From contig CBFHXB010000003.1 in NCBI GenBank assembly GCA_965659685.1, forward strand, positions 1 to 64,000: a DNA stretch of 64,000 bases, given 5' to 3'. Source of the DNA: MGIIa-L3 sp11892u (GTDB lineage: Archaea > Thermoplasmatota > Poseidoniia > Poseidoniales > Poseidoniaceae). Made by a program: the position numbers and the translations under genes. The notes under the pieces are model-generated. The model searched no databases, had not been told where the DNA came from, and worked only from the letters and a program-made list of their open reading frames with translations. Positions 50,545 to 59,443 of the stretch are shown here, in pieces (the first letter of the stretch is position 1; each line of letters opens with the position of its first letter).

Positions 50545-51573
50545 ATGGCCAGCAAAGCGAAGAAAACCACGAGCAAGACGAAGAATGAAAGCACCGCCGA
50601 GGCCGTTGGCCTTCTGATGGCGGAAGAACCCGAGGTCAAGGTCAGCATCGAAGACCTCCCAGGCGTTGGCCCTGCGACAGCAGAAAAGCTGCGGGAAGCC
50701 GGCTTCGATGAGCTCTTGGCCATCGCCGTCATGTCTCCTTCCGAACTCGCTGAGCAGGCAGAACTTGGTGAAGCGGTTGCGAGCAAAATCATTGCAGGCG
50801 CCAAGAAAATGGCCAACATCGGAGGCTTCGTCTCTGGTGGCGCCCTGCTCGACCGCCGTCGTGAGGTGCTCAAGCTCTCCTCCAAGGTCCAATCCATCGA
50901 CGATCTTCTTGGAGGCGGGTTCGAAACCCAAGCCCTTGTCGAAGTGTACGGCGCCTTTGGATCAGGCAAGACGCAAATCGGCCACCAACTCGCCGTGAAC
51001 TGCACCCTCCCCGTGTCGGAAGGCGGCCTTGACGGCGACATCTTCTACATCGACACCGAGGACACCTTCCGCCCAGAGCGCATCACCCAAATGGCACGTG
51101 GCCTTGGCTTGGACCCAGACACTGTGTTGAGCCGCATTCACGTGGCGCGAGCCTACAACTCTGCTCACCAGATTCTGCTCGTGGACGAGATCAAGCGTCT
51201 CAGCCGCGGCATGAACGTGAAGCTCATCATCGTCGATTCGCTGACCAGCCATTTCCGTGCAGAGTACATTGGCCGTGGAATGCTCGCCCAGCGCCAGCAG
51301 AAACTCAACCGCCACCTGAAGGAACTCAAGCAAACGGCCGACATCAACAACGCGATGGTTCTGGTGACCAACCAAGTGCACTCCAAGCCCGATGCCATGT
51401 GGGGCGACCCCACCAAGCCTGTTGGTGGCCACGTGCTGGCCCACGCCAGCACCTTCCGCCTCTACCTCCGCAAGGCCAAGGGTGGCCGTCGGATCGCTCG
51501 CTTGGTGGACTCTCCGAACCTCCCGGACGGCGAGTGCATCTACCAGGTGACCGAAGAAGGTCTCCGCGACTGA
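50545..51573 (+). CDS. radA: DNA repair and recombination protein RadA
   Basis: A 342-residue archaeal recombinase. A Lys/Thr/Ser-rich start (1-16) is followed by a helix-hairpin-helix domain (about 33-95, IEDLPGVGPATAEKLREAG). The RecA-fold core has Walker A GAFGSGKTQ (about 137-145), FYIDTEDTFRPERI, Walker B LIIVDSLTSHFRAEYIGRG (about 228) and LVTNQVHSKPDAMWGD in loop L2. It forms ATP-dependent filaments on single-stranded DNA for strand exchange. ATG 50545 is the family start. It lies 88 bases upstream of ftsZ on the same strand. Confidence 0.97.
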   Translation: MASKAKKTTSKTKNESTAEAVGLLMAEEPEVKVSIEDLPGVGPATAEKLREAGFDELLAIAVMSPSELAEQAELGEAVASKIIAGAKKMANIGGFVSGGALLDRRREVLKLSSKVQSIDDLLGGGFETQALVEVYGAFGSGKTQIGHQLAVNCTLPVSEGGLDGDIFYIDTEDTFRPERITQMARGLGLDPDTVLSRIHVARAYNSAHQILLVDEIKRLSRGMNVKLIIVDSLTSHFRAEYIGRGMLAQRQQKLNRHLKELKQTADINNAMVLVTNQVHSKPDAMWGDPTKPVGGHVLAHASTFRLYLRKAKGGRRIARLVDSPNLPDGECIYQVTEEGLRD

Positions 51574-51661
51574 TTGGCGTTGAACTTCACCCCCGCAAAG
51601 GCGGTCTTCGGCCGGTCCTTGTGGCGGCATCTTCAAGCCTGTTCGGAGAAGCATCAGCACG

Positions 51662-52795
51662 ATGCGCCACCTCATTGAACGGGTCTTGGAATTGACCGAG
51701 GAAGAACAAGCGGCGCCCGTCGAAGCCCCGGCTCCGGTGGAAGGACACGCCACCGACGAGGAGCTTCGGTCCTTGTTGGAGTCCCTTCAACCAAGGATCG
51801 GCGTGTACGGTGTCGGTGGTGCAGGCTGCAACGCAGCCAACCGTTTGTTCGACGAAGGCTTGTTCGAAAACACCTACGTCACGGGCTACGCAATCAACAC
51901 CGACGCTCAGGCGCTGCTGATGTCGTCCCTCGAGCAAAAGGTGCTCATTGGGCGCACCGCCCGTGGGCGCGGTGCAGGTGGCGACCCCACGAAAGGGGAA
52001 GCCGCCGCTCTTGAGTCGGAAATGGCGCTCCGTCAAATCACCAATGACACCCAATTGGCCATCATCACGGCCGGCATGGGCGGTGGGTCAGGCACCGGTG
52101 CCGCCGGTCACGTGGCCCGTCTGGCCAAGCAGCAAGGTGCACTGACCATTGCCGTGGTCACCTATCCGTTCAACTCTGAAGGGAAATTGCGCCAACAAAA
52201 CGCAGAGTGGGGGCTCGAGCGCCTTCGTGAATTCTGCGACACCATCATTGTCATTCCAAACGAACGTTTGCTCGAAATCGAAGACGTCCGCGATTTGCCT
52301 CTGGCGATGGCGTTCCGCGTGGGTGACGAACTTCTCGTTCGTTCCATCATCGGGGTCACGGAATTGTTGACCATCGACGGCATGGTCAACCTCGACTTTG
52401 AGGACCTTCGCGCCGTCGTCCAGTCTGGCCATGGCGTCGCCATGATTGGGCTTGGTTCTGCCAGCGGCGCTGGACGCGCGGAGGCGGCCACCCAGGAAGC
52501 GCTGCACTCCCCGCTGCTCGACCTCGACGTGTCCGACGCCCGTGGGGCCCTGATCAACGTCGTCGGTGGCCCGGACCTGACCCTCGGGGAGGCCGAGCGT
52601 TGTGCAGAAATGATTCAGCAGCAAGTTGCGCCCACGGCGCGCATCATTTGGGGCGCTGCCGTGGACGAATCGTTGGGCGATGAACTGCGCGTCATGCTCG
52701 TCTTGACGGGCGTCAAGTCTGAACAAATTCATGGGTCAAATGAGGCCCAGCAACTCAAGGCGCTCAAGCACCGAAACATCGAGTTCGTGAACTGA
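51662..52795 (+). CDS. ftsZ: Cell division protein FtsZ
   Basis: A 377-residue tubulin-superfamily GTPase. A 42-residue N-terminal extension precedes RIGVYGVGGAGCNAANR. Next come INTDAQAL, the tubulin signature GMGGGSGTGAAG (about 139-150), IVIPNERLL, and a T7 loop NLDFEDLRAVV that keeps the catalytic Asp. The C terminus is short (KHRNIEFVN) and lacks an obvious bacterial FtsA-binding peptide. It polymerises at mid-cell to form the division ring. ATG 51662 is followed directly by the extension; no better internal start is seen. It is flanked by radA and the AK6 kinase, 29 bases from the latter. Confidence 0.96.
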   Translation: MRHLIERVLELTEEEQAAPVEAPAPVEGHATDEELRSLLESLQPRIGVYGVGGAGCNAANRLFDEGLFENTYVTGYAINTDAQALLMSSLEQKVLIGRTARGRGAGGDPTKGEAAALESEMALRQITNDTQLAIITAGMGGGSGTGAAGHVARLAKQQGALTIAVVTYPFNSEGKLRQQNAEWGLERLREFCDTIIVIPNERLLEIEDVRDLPLAMAFRVGDELLVRSIIGVTELLTIDGMVNLDFEDLRAVVQSGHGVAMIGLGSASGAGRAEAATQEALHSPLLDLDVSDARGALINVVGGPDLTLGEAERCAEMIQQQVAPTARIIWGAAVDESLGDELRVMLVLTGVKSEQIHGSNEAQQLKALKHRNIEFVN

Positions 52796-52824
52796 ACACG
52801 CTGGATGCAAGGAGGCTCACGACC

Positions 52825-53349
52825 GTGCGGTTGGCGTTGACCGGTGCTCCCGGTACAGGGAAAACAACCCTGGCGGCGGTCCTCCAGCATAGCTTTGAGG
52901 TGCACGCTGTGCGTGACCTAGCAGCGGCCTGTGGCGCCCTTGGTGCTGCCGAAGACGACGGCGCTCATCCGATCGACGTCGGACGCCTCACCGTTCACAT
53001 GGACGGTATGGAAGGCGGGTGCCTGATCGAAGGCCACCTCAGCCATCTGCTTGCACCCGATGCCATCGTTGTCCTTCGCTGTGCACCCCGTCGACTTCAG
53101 GAACGCCTCCAAGATCGAGGGTACAACGCAGCCAAAGTCACGGCGAACGTCGAGTGGGAATTGTTGGGTGGCGTGCACGCCGAACTTCGTGATGCAGGGA
53201 TTGACGTGCCGTTGCTTGAGCTTGACACGTCCACAACCGACGCCAATGTGCTGGCAGAGCGCGTCCTCGCTTGGCGAGAAGGCGGATTCCGTCGCGCAAG
53301 CGATCCCTTCATTGACTGGTTGGCGGATCCCGTGCACCTTCCATCCTGA
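52825..53349 (+). CDS. AK6/Fap7-type adenylate kinase
   Basis: A 174-residue P-loop kinase: ALTGAPGTGKTTLA (Walker A, about 4-17), IEGHLSHLLAPDAIVVLRCAP, RRLQERLQDRGYNAAKVTANVEWELL (the lid/AMP region typical of AK6) and a terminal Walker-like stretch. Archaeal AK6/Fap7 proteins phosphorylate AMP and help small-subunit ribosome maturation. GTG 52825 is the start, with GGAGG nine bases upstream. It lies 29 bases after ftsZ and before a CDP-alcohol transferase, likely one transcript. Confidence 0.87.
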   Translation: MRLALTGAPGTGKTTLAAVLQHSFEVHAVRDLAAACGALGAAEDDGAHPIDVGRLTVHMDGMEGGCLIEGHLSHLLAPDAIVVLRCAPRRLQERLQDRGYNAAKVTANVEWELLGGVHAELRDAGIDVPLLELDTSTTDANVLAERVLAWREGGFRRASDPFIDWLADPVHLPS

Positions 53350-53394
53350 GCCCGAACGTGCGGTTCAGACCGATGCGCTCATGTGGCGTCTTGC

Positions 53395-54108
53395 ATGAGG
53401 CGGGCCATGGCCTTGGAGCAACTCCGCAGCAAATGGGAGCGTGCCTTGCCACCGCTCATCCGTCGGCTTGACGGTGTTTCGGTCGATGCGCTGACCTGGT
53501 CGGCTCTCCCCGTGGGTGTGGGGGGCGCCTACCTCATGGCCACCGCCACCAACGATGAGCAAGGCGCATGGATGCTTGTTGGCGGGGCCGTGTTGATGGC
53601 CCTGGCCATGCTCATTGACGGGCTCGACGGGGCCGTGGCTCGGGCCCGTGGCGTCGTCAGCCGCTGGGGGGACATGCTCGACCACACCATTGACCGGCTG
53701 CTCGACGCCACATGGGTGCTCGCACTGGCGCTCAACCCAGCGTTTTGCGGTCAACCTTCGCTGGGTTGGACCGCGGCATGGTTCACCCTGCTGGGTTCCT
53801 ACATGGGCACCCAGGCGCAGGCCGTGACGGGTTTGCGAAATTACCGGGGTTTCAGTCGAGCAGACCGCATGGTGTTGACCTTGGTGAGTTTGGTGCTGAC
53901 TGCGGTGCTGATTCCCTTCGATGCAGCCGTGTTTGGATCGCTGGACGTGCTCGGAGGCGTGCCGATCACGGCCATGAGCATCATGGTCATGGTGTCCATG
54001 CTCGGGGGTGTCTGGACCTTCGTGACCCGGTTCCGACAAGCTGCTGGCGATGTGCGCCGAATGGATGCTGAAGATCCGCTCCCACAACCCGGCGTTTCGG
54101 ACGAATGA
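53395..54108 (+). CDS. CDP-alcohol phosphatidyltransferase (archaeal phospholipid synthase)
   Basis: A 237-residue membrane enzyme. The signature D-x2-D-G-x2-A-R-x8-G-x3-D-x3-D is complete in DGLDGAVARARG ... WGDMLDHTID (about residues 79-104). Five or six membrane helices surround it. The family joins a CDP-activated lipid to an alcohol such as inositol phosphate, serine or glycerol. The N-terminal helix pattern resembles archaetidylinositol-phosphate synthases, but the acceptor is not certain. ATG 53395 is preferred; GTG 53383 and ATG 53407 are alternatives. It is last in the radA-ftsZ-AK6 run. Confidence 0.87.
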   Translation: MRRAMALEQLRSKWERALPPLIRRLDGVSVDALTWSALPVGVGGAYLMATATNDEQGAWMLVGGAVLMALAMLIDGLDGAVARARGVVSRWGDMLDHTIDRLLDATWVLALALNPAFCGQPSLGWTAAWFTLLGSYMGTQAQAVTGLRNYRGFSRADRMVLTLVSLVLTAVLIPFDAAVFGSLDVLGGVPITAMSIMVMVSMLGGVWTFVTRFRQAAGDVRRMDAEDPLPQPGVSDE

Positions 54109-54121
54109 ACCGGGTCCAAGG

Positions 54122-54139
54122 TCGTGCCATTTGGCACGA
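54122..54139. promoter_or_regulatory. 18-base palindrome upstream of a surface-protein promoter
   Basis: TCGTGCCATTTGGCACGA: two perfect 8-base arms around TT. It lies 15 bases before the TATA element of the large surface-protein gene and 13 bases after the stop of the upstream gene. The two-base spacer is too short for a normal RNA hairpin loop, so an operator for a dimeric regulator is more likely than a terminator. Confidence 0.6.
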
Positions 54140-54154
54140 TGGAATGAGAAGCCC

Positions 54155-54160
54155 TCATAA
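54155..54160 (+). promoter_or_regulatory. TATA-like element of the surface-protein gene (leaderless)
   Basis: TCATAA in CCCTCATAACC, centred about 27 bases before ATG 54184, predicting a leaderless transcript. Confidence 0.55.
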
Positions 54161-54183
54161 CCACCGAGTGGCACGTTTCAGCG

Positions 54184-57100
54184 ATGGGTGGCGACATGCA
54201 CGTGAGAAACCGTTCCGCAACGGCCTCAGGGCTCGTTCTGTTGTTCTTGACGTCAACGCTTCTGGCGTTCTCGCCTTCGGCGGCGGCCGATCCGAACGTG
54301 GACCAGATGACATGGTATCAGGCACAAGGGCTCACCGCCTCGTTTGACCCCCAAACCGAAGTGACCACCATCATGTGGGAAAACATCGACGAATTCGACA
54401 ACCGAATGGCTGAGTTGCTTGATGCGACCTATTCCGTTTACAGGTACGAAGGTGAACTCAACGCCAACACCCTCGCACAAGCCGACTTGGTGGCGACGGT
54501 CGAGGCCTGTGCCGACACCATCGGCGGCGGCGGCGGTACAAACTACCTCAATTGCCGCTCCTCGTCCATCCATCCCGGGCACGTCGTGGAATTCCCCGTA
54601 CCGCCCGGTGAAAATGCCTTCGTGAACTACACGGTCACGACCCAAATGGGCAACGGAACGGTCTATGCCATGTTCCTGCCCGGAGATTCGGTGACCGTGG
54701 GCAGCGGCATCGAGGAAACCACGCAAGCCATCCGCACCCCCTACAACCTCGTGGGCTCTTTCGACCGCATGTCCTCGACCACGAGCCTCGCTTGGGTTCC
54801 GTTCAACATCCTTCCCGGCGGTGACGTGATCCCAACCGAAGGGCCAGATTCGGCTTCGATCTTGGTGTACCGCTCCACGGAACAACCCATCACCCGAAAG
54901 AACGTGACCACGATGTTGATCACCGGGCAAGCGGAGCTCATCGCCAACCTCAGCGCCGAGACCCAAACCCTCGATGTGACGGTCGATGCGGGGACACAAC
55001 GCTCTGCATACTATGCCGTGACGTACTTCCTCCCGAACTGGAACGGCCCAGGACAGAATTACGTCGACTTCCGCTTTTTGTCCAGCAACGCGATGACGGA
55101 CTCCATCCTTGAGGACAACACCCCACCTGCTTCTCCAGTTGGCGTGAGCGCCAACTTCCAGGCCAGCGAAGAAGACGGTTCTGCCGTGACCTGGGTCTAC
55201 TGGGAAGACGCCGTGGGTGAAACCGGTGAGGCTTACCGGATTTACATGTCTGGAAACAGTTTCTCGACCATCAGCAATCCGAACGTCACCCTCGTGGGTA
55301 CGGTGCAAGAGGGCGTCGAAGCCTTCGCCTATACCCTTCCAACGGGGCGCTTTGGTTCAGCGCATTACTGCGTGGTCACGGTGGATTCCTTCGGAGTGTT
55401 CAACGAGAACACCAACAGTCTAAGTTGCACCGGAGCGGTTTACGAAGACGCCTTCACCTCATGGATCAAGGAACCCACTCTGGTGGAAGCGCAATACCTT
55501 GGCCAAAGCACCACGCAAGTGACCTGGGTGGATCAAATCGGCCTATCGGGTGAGCGGTACCACATTTGGCACGCCAGGGATCGCCTCAACGGTGCAGAAT
55601 TCATCGAGAACCAGACCATCACGTGGCTGGGGACCGTTGACGAAGGAGTGGAGGTGTTCAACGCCACCGTTCCATCTGGCGTTGACCGTGACGACTCGTT
55701 CTATTACGTCACCAGCGAGGCCCTTTACGGCCACCTCACCGGCCCGGCGATGTACACCGGTTTGGTGCAAAACGTGGCCGGCCCGGTGTACGAGGACACC
55801 AAGTCCCCACGGTCTCCTGACATCACGACCGTCGAAGTCTTTGGAGACGAATTGTTGGCCCGCATCACGTGGATCAACGAAGACACAGAATTTGGTGAGC
55901 GGTACTACATCTATCGGCACTTTGGGGAGCCTTTTGCTGAGAGCGTGGTGTCCAACCTCGCCGACGAAGGCTGGGAGTACATGTATGGTCCCATCAACGA
56001 AGGCAACGGTCTGACCCTGGTCAGCGACGCGGCCGTCGAGCCCGGTCTTGACCGCGAGGTCTACTACGCCGTGGTCTGCGAAGATTCCTTTGGAAACCTG
56101 AACCCGACCATCTTCGAAGGGGACAACTCGAAGCGTGTGTTGGAAGACACCTTGGCCCCGACCATCGAACTGACATTGGTCGATGAAGACGGGACTCCGT
56201 ACGCCTCTCCTTCCTTGGTTTCCGGGGATTACTCCATGCTGGTGTCCCTGAGTCAGGACATCGGCGATGCGCCCCTTCCTTCCATTTCCATTGAGAGTGC
56301 AGATGGGGATGACATCGATACGTCGAGCATGACCATGTTGCAAGACAACCTGAACAATCCAGACAAAGGCCCAGTGTTCTCCGTTGACTTCTCCATCCGC
56401 GGCAACACGGCGCCGGGCGCGCTCTATGTCTTTGTGACGGTCGAGGACGCTTCGGCAAACACCAATCAATTGCAAAATTCCGACCAATGGTTCGTTGACG
56501 CACAATCGCCTCAAGTGACCGTCTTTTCGCCTTCCTCATCCGGCGACGGTTCGAAGTACCTCTACGGAAACGAAATCACCGTCACTGCGAGCGCAACCGA
56601 CGACGTGCGCATCGACCGTATGCAGTACAAAATCACCTACAACCTCGACGGCGAAACGCTCTCGCTGCCGTGGACCGACACAGAAGCCATCACTTGGATG
56701 GACGACAACCAAACCGCCGTGATGTCCTTGTCCATTCCTTCAGGGAACTTTGCGGTTGGCCGTCATCAGGTCGGCGTTCAAGCGGTGGATGCGGCCGGCA
56801 ACGTCCGTTCCAAGACCGTCGTTTTCACCGTGGATTACTGCAACCACAAGACGGACGGAACCACGCAGTGCGTGTACGAGAACCAAGTTGCGGGCATCCC
56901 CGACCCTGTGGAAGTCTTCCCTGAAGCAACGGACCCACCGTACGTCATCATCTGGGGCCTGGCAGGCTTGCTGATCCTGACCATGATCGCCGCGTTCATG
57001 GTGGTCACCACCAGCATGCGAAGCCCGAAGGCCAAGAAGCGAGGGGACGACGATGACGAAGAGGACGAGGACTGGATGTCCGAATTCATTGGTACATCGC

Positions 57101-57444
57101 AAGACCTCGACATGGCCTCCATCACCGGAACGGACACCAAGAAGGAACCTGAATCGGAAAGCAAGTCCCTCGACGACGACGATGACGAGGACGATCCATT
57201 TGCCGTCAACAAACCCGCACAAAAGCGCCGACGACGCAAGTCCTCGGAGCCTGAGGAGGACGACGACGATGACGAGGACGACGAAGAGGACGGCTTCATG
57301 GAAGCGCTCGAAGAAGCGAAGCCCAAGAAGCGCGCCCCTCCACGCAAGCGCCGTGCTGTGTCGAAGAAGTCGGACGACGAGGAGGCGCCCAAGCGTCGCT
57401 CTCCGCCCAAGCGTCGCGCCGTGAAGCGGAAATCCGAGGACTGA
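54184..57444 (+). CDS. Large surface protein with FN3-like modules and polyampholyte cytoplasmic tail
   Basis: A 1086-residue exported protein. A signal peptide covers about 13-35 (ASGLVLLFLTSTLLAFSPSAAA). Residues about 40-900 contain repeated FN3/Ig-like modules with 'ERYHIWHA', 'ERYYIYRH' and 'EAYRIYMSG' strands and DTxxP/DNTPP linkers. One membrane helix follows (about 918-942). The cytoplasmic tail of about 140 residues alternates runs of Asp/Glu (DDDDEEDED, EEDDDDDEDDEED) with basic Lys/Arg-Pro segments (KPAQKRRRRK, PPRKRRAVSKK, PPKRRAVKRK). ATG 54184 is placed by the TATA element 27 bases before it; ATG 54196 is possible. Function unknown; the architecture parallels the giant protein at 20552-28984. 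Confidence 0.87.
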   Translation: MGGDMHVRNRSATASGLVLLFLTSTLLAFSPSAAADPNVDQMTWYQAQGLTASFDPQTEVTTIMWENIDEFDNRMAELLDATYSVYRYEGELNANTLAQADLVATVEACADTIGGGGGTNYLNCRSSSIHPGHVVEFPVPPGENAFVNYTVTTQMGNGTVYAMFLPGDSVTVGSGIEETTQAIRTPYNLVGSFDRMSSTTSLAWVPFNILPGGDVIPTEGPDSASILVYRSTEQPITRKNVTTMLITGQAELIANLSAETQTLDVTVDAGTQRSAYYAVTYFLPNWNGPGQNYVDFRFLSSNAMTDSILEDNTPPASPVGVSANFQASEEDGSAVTWVYWEDAVGETGEAYRIYMSGNSFSTISNPNVTLVGTVQEGVEAFAYTLPTGRFGSAHYCVVTVDSFGVFNENTNSLSCTGAVYEDAFTSWIKEPTLVEAQYLGQSTTQVTWVDQIGLSGERYHIWHARDRLNGAEFIENQTITWLGTVDEGVEVFNATVPSGVDRDDSFYYVTSEALYGHLTGPAMYTGLVQNVAGPVYEDTKSPRSPDITTVEVFGDELLARITWINEDTEFGERYYIYRHFGEPFAESVVSNLADEGWEYMYGPINEGNGLTLVSDAAVEPGLDREVYYAVVCEDSFGNLNPTIFEGDNSKRVLEDTLAPTIELTLVDEDGTPYASPSLVSGDYSMLVSLSQDIGDAPLPSISIESADGDDIDTSSMTMLQDNLNNPDKGPVFSVDFSIRGNTAPGALYVFVTVEDASANTNQLQNSDQWFVDAQSPQVTVFSPSSSGDGSKYLYGNEITVTASATDDVRIDRMQYKITYNLDGETLSLPWTDTEAITWMDDNQTAVMSLSIPSGNFAVGRHQVGVQAVDAAGNVRSKTVVFTVDYCNHKTDGTTQCVYENQVAGIPDPVEVFPEATDPPYVIIWGLAGLLILTMIAAFMVVTTSMRSPKAKKRGDDDDEEDEDWMSEFIGTSQDLDMASITGTDTKKEPESESKSLDDDDDEDDPFAVNKPAQKRRRRKSSEPEEDDDDDEDDEEDGFMEALEEAKPKKRAPPRKRRAVSKKSDDEEAPKRRSPPKRRAVKRKSED

Positions 57445-57473
57445 ACGGCGTACCTGCCGGGAGGTGGTGATGC

Positions 57474-58022
57474 GTGGGCCGTGGACGGCACAACATCGCG
57501 CTCGCGGTTGGAATCGTGCTGCTGCTGCTTGCAGGCCTCGGTCGTGTGGGGTACACGACGGAAGGCGTGCTGGCCGACATTCCGGCTCCCCCCTCTGCGG
57601 ATCGCGTCGTTTTCGCTTCAGACCCGCTCCCAGAGCATCCTGCTCCAGCGCTGTTTGACGTCGAGGCCACGGTCACTTGGGACCGTGATGACGTTTGGGT
57701 GGCGGTGGTGGATCAGGCGGAATACACCCGCTGTCAGGATGCCCCGGCCTCGTCCTTCTTTGGCATCTGCACGTCCAACGACCTGAATGCGGTCGCCATG
57801 GGCACGCCTGACCAAGCAGAGGAGGGCATGCAGTGGACCGTTTCCGAAGGCGTCCATTGGGCCGGATACGGAACCGTTGGTGCCCCGGCGGACGGGACCC
57901 TCGATTTGGAATGGACCGTTCACGCGCAACTCGACGGAGCCCCGACCGCCTTGCTTCTGCTTGTTGCTGCGGGACTGATCGTGTTTGGACGACCCCGTTT
58001 TGGTCACTCCACGTCTTCGTAG
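57474..58022 (+). CDS. Small exported membrane protein
   Basis: A 182-residue protein with an N-terminal hydrophobic helix (about 8-25, ALAVGIVLLLLAGLGRVG). A beta-rich external part of about 125 residues includes two Cys (TRCQDAP, GICTSND) that could form a disulfide. A second helix (about 157-171) ends before a short tail. No family recognised. GTG 57474 is supported by GGAGGTG seven bases upstream. It lies 29 bases after the large surface protein, probably in the same operon, and its 3' end overlaps the convergent deaminase gene by 19 bases. Confidence 0.65.
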   Translation: MGRGRHNIALAVGIVLLLLAGLGRVGYTTEGVLADIPAPPSADRVVFASDPLPEHPAPALFDVEATVTWDRDDVWVAVVDQAEYTRCQDAPASSFFGICTSNDLNAVAMGTPDQAEEGMQWTVSEGVHWAGYGTVGAPADGTLDLEWTVHAQLDGAPTALLLLVAAGLIVFGRPRFGHSTSS

Positions 58023-59266
58023 TAGGACTGAACGGCTTCGTTTAGCGCCGCACCTGCAGCGCGTTCATCGATGGCCGTCGTCGTCCCGTTTCGTCGCAGC
58101 GCGCGGCCTTCTACCCACACGTCAAGGCAATCTGCACCGTTGAAGACCAGGTTGGCCACGTGACGGTTGTCGGAGCGGCCACGAGGATGCATCCGAATGT
58201 CGTCGAGGTTCCACGTGACCCAATCCCGGCTGCCGCGCGTGGCCATGGCAAAGGCCTGGTTTGCGGTCATCATCGTCGCGTCCCAATGGTCGTGACGTTG
58301 CACAAGGCTGGCGAGTCGTGCTTCGGCCAACACATTGAGCCCGGAACCGGAAGAGGCGGCACCGTCGGTTCCCAAACGCACGTCCACACCTGCCTCAAGG
58401 TAAGGGGGCAAGGAGAGGGTGCCACCGCAGGCGAGTTTCATGTTCGACGACGGGCAATGAACGGCGGTGGACCCTGCTTCGGCCATCATTCGAATTTCTC
58501 TTTTCTTCACCCATGAGGCGTGCGCGAGAACGGTGCCCTCGTTGAGGACACCGAGGTGGTGGAGGTGTTCCACAGGATAGCGGCCTGTGCGGTCATGGCA
58601 GTCTGCGATTTCCTTCCGTGTCTCGCTGACGTGAATGTGGATGCGAGCCTCGTGCCGCTCGGCCACGTCCACGGCTTTTTGCAAAGTTTCGTCCGAACAG
58701 AGGTACACGGAGTGTGCCGCAATGGCGTATTGCACGCGGTCGTCCGCATCGTTGGTCACCAGCAGGCGCTCAAGGTCGCGCAGGGCTTCCTCCGCATCGT
58801 TGTGCGACGGGAGCGCACGATCGGAAATAGGTCCACCGACCAAACCGCGCATGCCGGCGTCGTTGAGCACGCTCCCCGTCACTTCCGGATAGAAGTACAT
58901 GTCCGCCGCAAAGGTGCAACCCGTGCGAAGCAATTCCGCAGCAGCGGCACGGGTTCCGGTTTCGACGTACGTCGGGTCGAGGCGTGCTTCCGTTGGGAAA
59001 ATGGCCTCCTCGAGCCAGCGGTGCAGCGGGTATCCGTCCGAGAAATCCCGTGCGTTCAGTTGCATGGCCAGGTGCGTGTGCCAGTTTTGCAAGCTTCGTG
59101 TGACGAGGCGGTCACGGCCGTCGATGGTTTCGACGACGTCCTCGTCGCCCTTTGAGGTGGTCCACCGGCCGTCCGGGTGGAGCAACATGTCGCCTCGGTG
59201 GAGGCGTTGTTCGTCATCGACGAGCACCGTGTCCGTGTACCGGACCGGGTCATCGGACGCCGCCAT
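58004..59266 (-). CDS. mtaD: 5-methylthioadenosine/S-adenosylhomocysteine deaminase
   Basis: A 420-residue amidohydrolase with the metal ligands of the TRZ/ATZ-MtaD group: NWHTHLAMQL (H-x-H), HVSETRKEI (His/Glu), LAHASWV (His), HCPSSNMKLACGG, and the Asp in LGTDGAASSGSGLNVL. It deaminates the adenine ring of methylthioadenosine, SAH or adenosine to the inosine form, part of SAM-cycle salvage. ATG 59266 is preferred; GTG 59290 adds eight residues. Its 5' end lies 56 bases downstream of tRNA-Thr on the same strand. The 3' end overlaps the convergent small membrane protein. Confidence 0.86.
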   Translation of the reverse strand: MAASDDPVRYTDTVLVDDEQRLHRGDMLLHPDGRWTTSKGDEDVVETIDGRDRLVTRSLQNWHTHLAMQLNARDFSDGYPLHRWLEEAIFPTEARLDPTYVETGTRAAAAELLRTGCTFAADMYFYPEVTGSVLNDAGMRGLVGGPISDRALPSHNDAEEALRDLERLLVTNDADDRVQYAIAAHSVYLCSDETLQKAVDVAERHEARIHIHVSETRKEIADCHDRTGRYPVEHLHHLGVLNEGTVLAHASWVKKREIRMMAEAGSTAVHCPSSNMKLACGGTLSLPPYLEAGVDVRLGTDGAASSGSGLNVLAEARLASLVQRHDHWDATMMTANQAFAMATRGSRDWVTWNLDDIRMHPRGRSDNRHVANLVFNGADCLDVWVEGRALRRNGTTTAIDERAAGAALNEAVQSYYEDVE

Positions 59267-59322
59267 GGTTCCGCGAGGCCGCGCGTCCACATGAAGCGTC
59301 GCCTTCGGTCAGGCAAGCAAGG

Positions 59323-59395
59323 AGCCAACGGGGGGACTCGAACCCCCGACCTCCTGATTACGAATCAGGTGCTCTACCAGCTAAGCTACGTTGGC
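59323..59395 (-). tRNA. tRNA-Thr (CGT), CCA not encoded
   Basis: On the minus strand GCCAACG pairs with CGTTGGC, followed by discriminator T, typical of Thr. The anticodon loop TTCGTAA gives CGT, reading ACG. The D arm AGCTTAGCTGGTAGAGC and T arm GGGGG-TTCGAGT-CCCCC are standard. 73 bases, no intron; the genome continues CC-TTG rather than CCA. Confidence 0.95.
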
Positions 59396-59443
59396 GCGAG
59401 CCGAGCGGTGCACCCCTCGGTGATAAGACGAGCGGTGCGCGTT

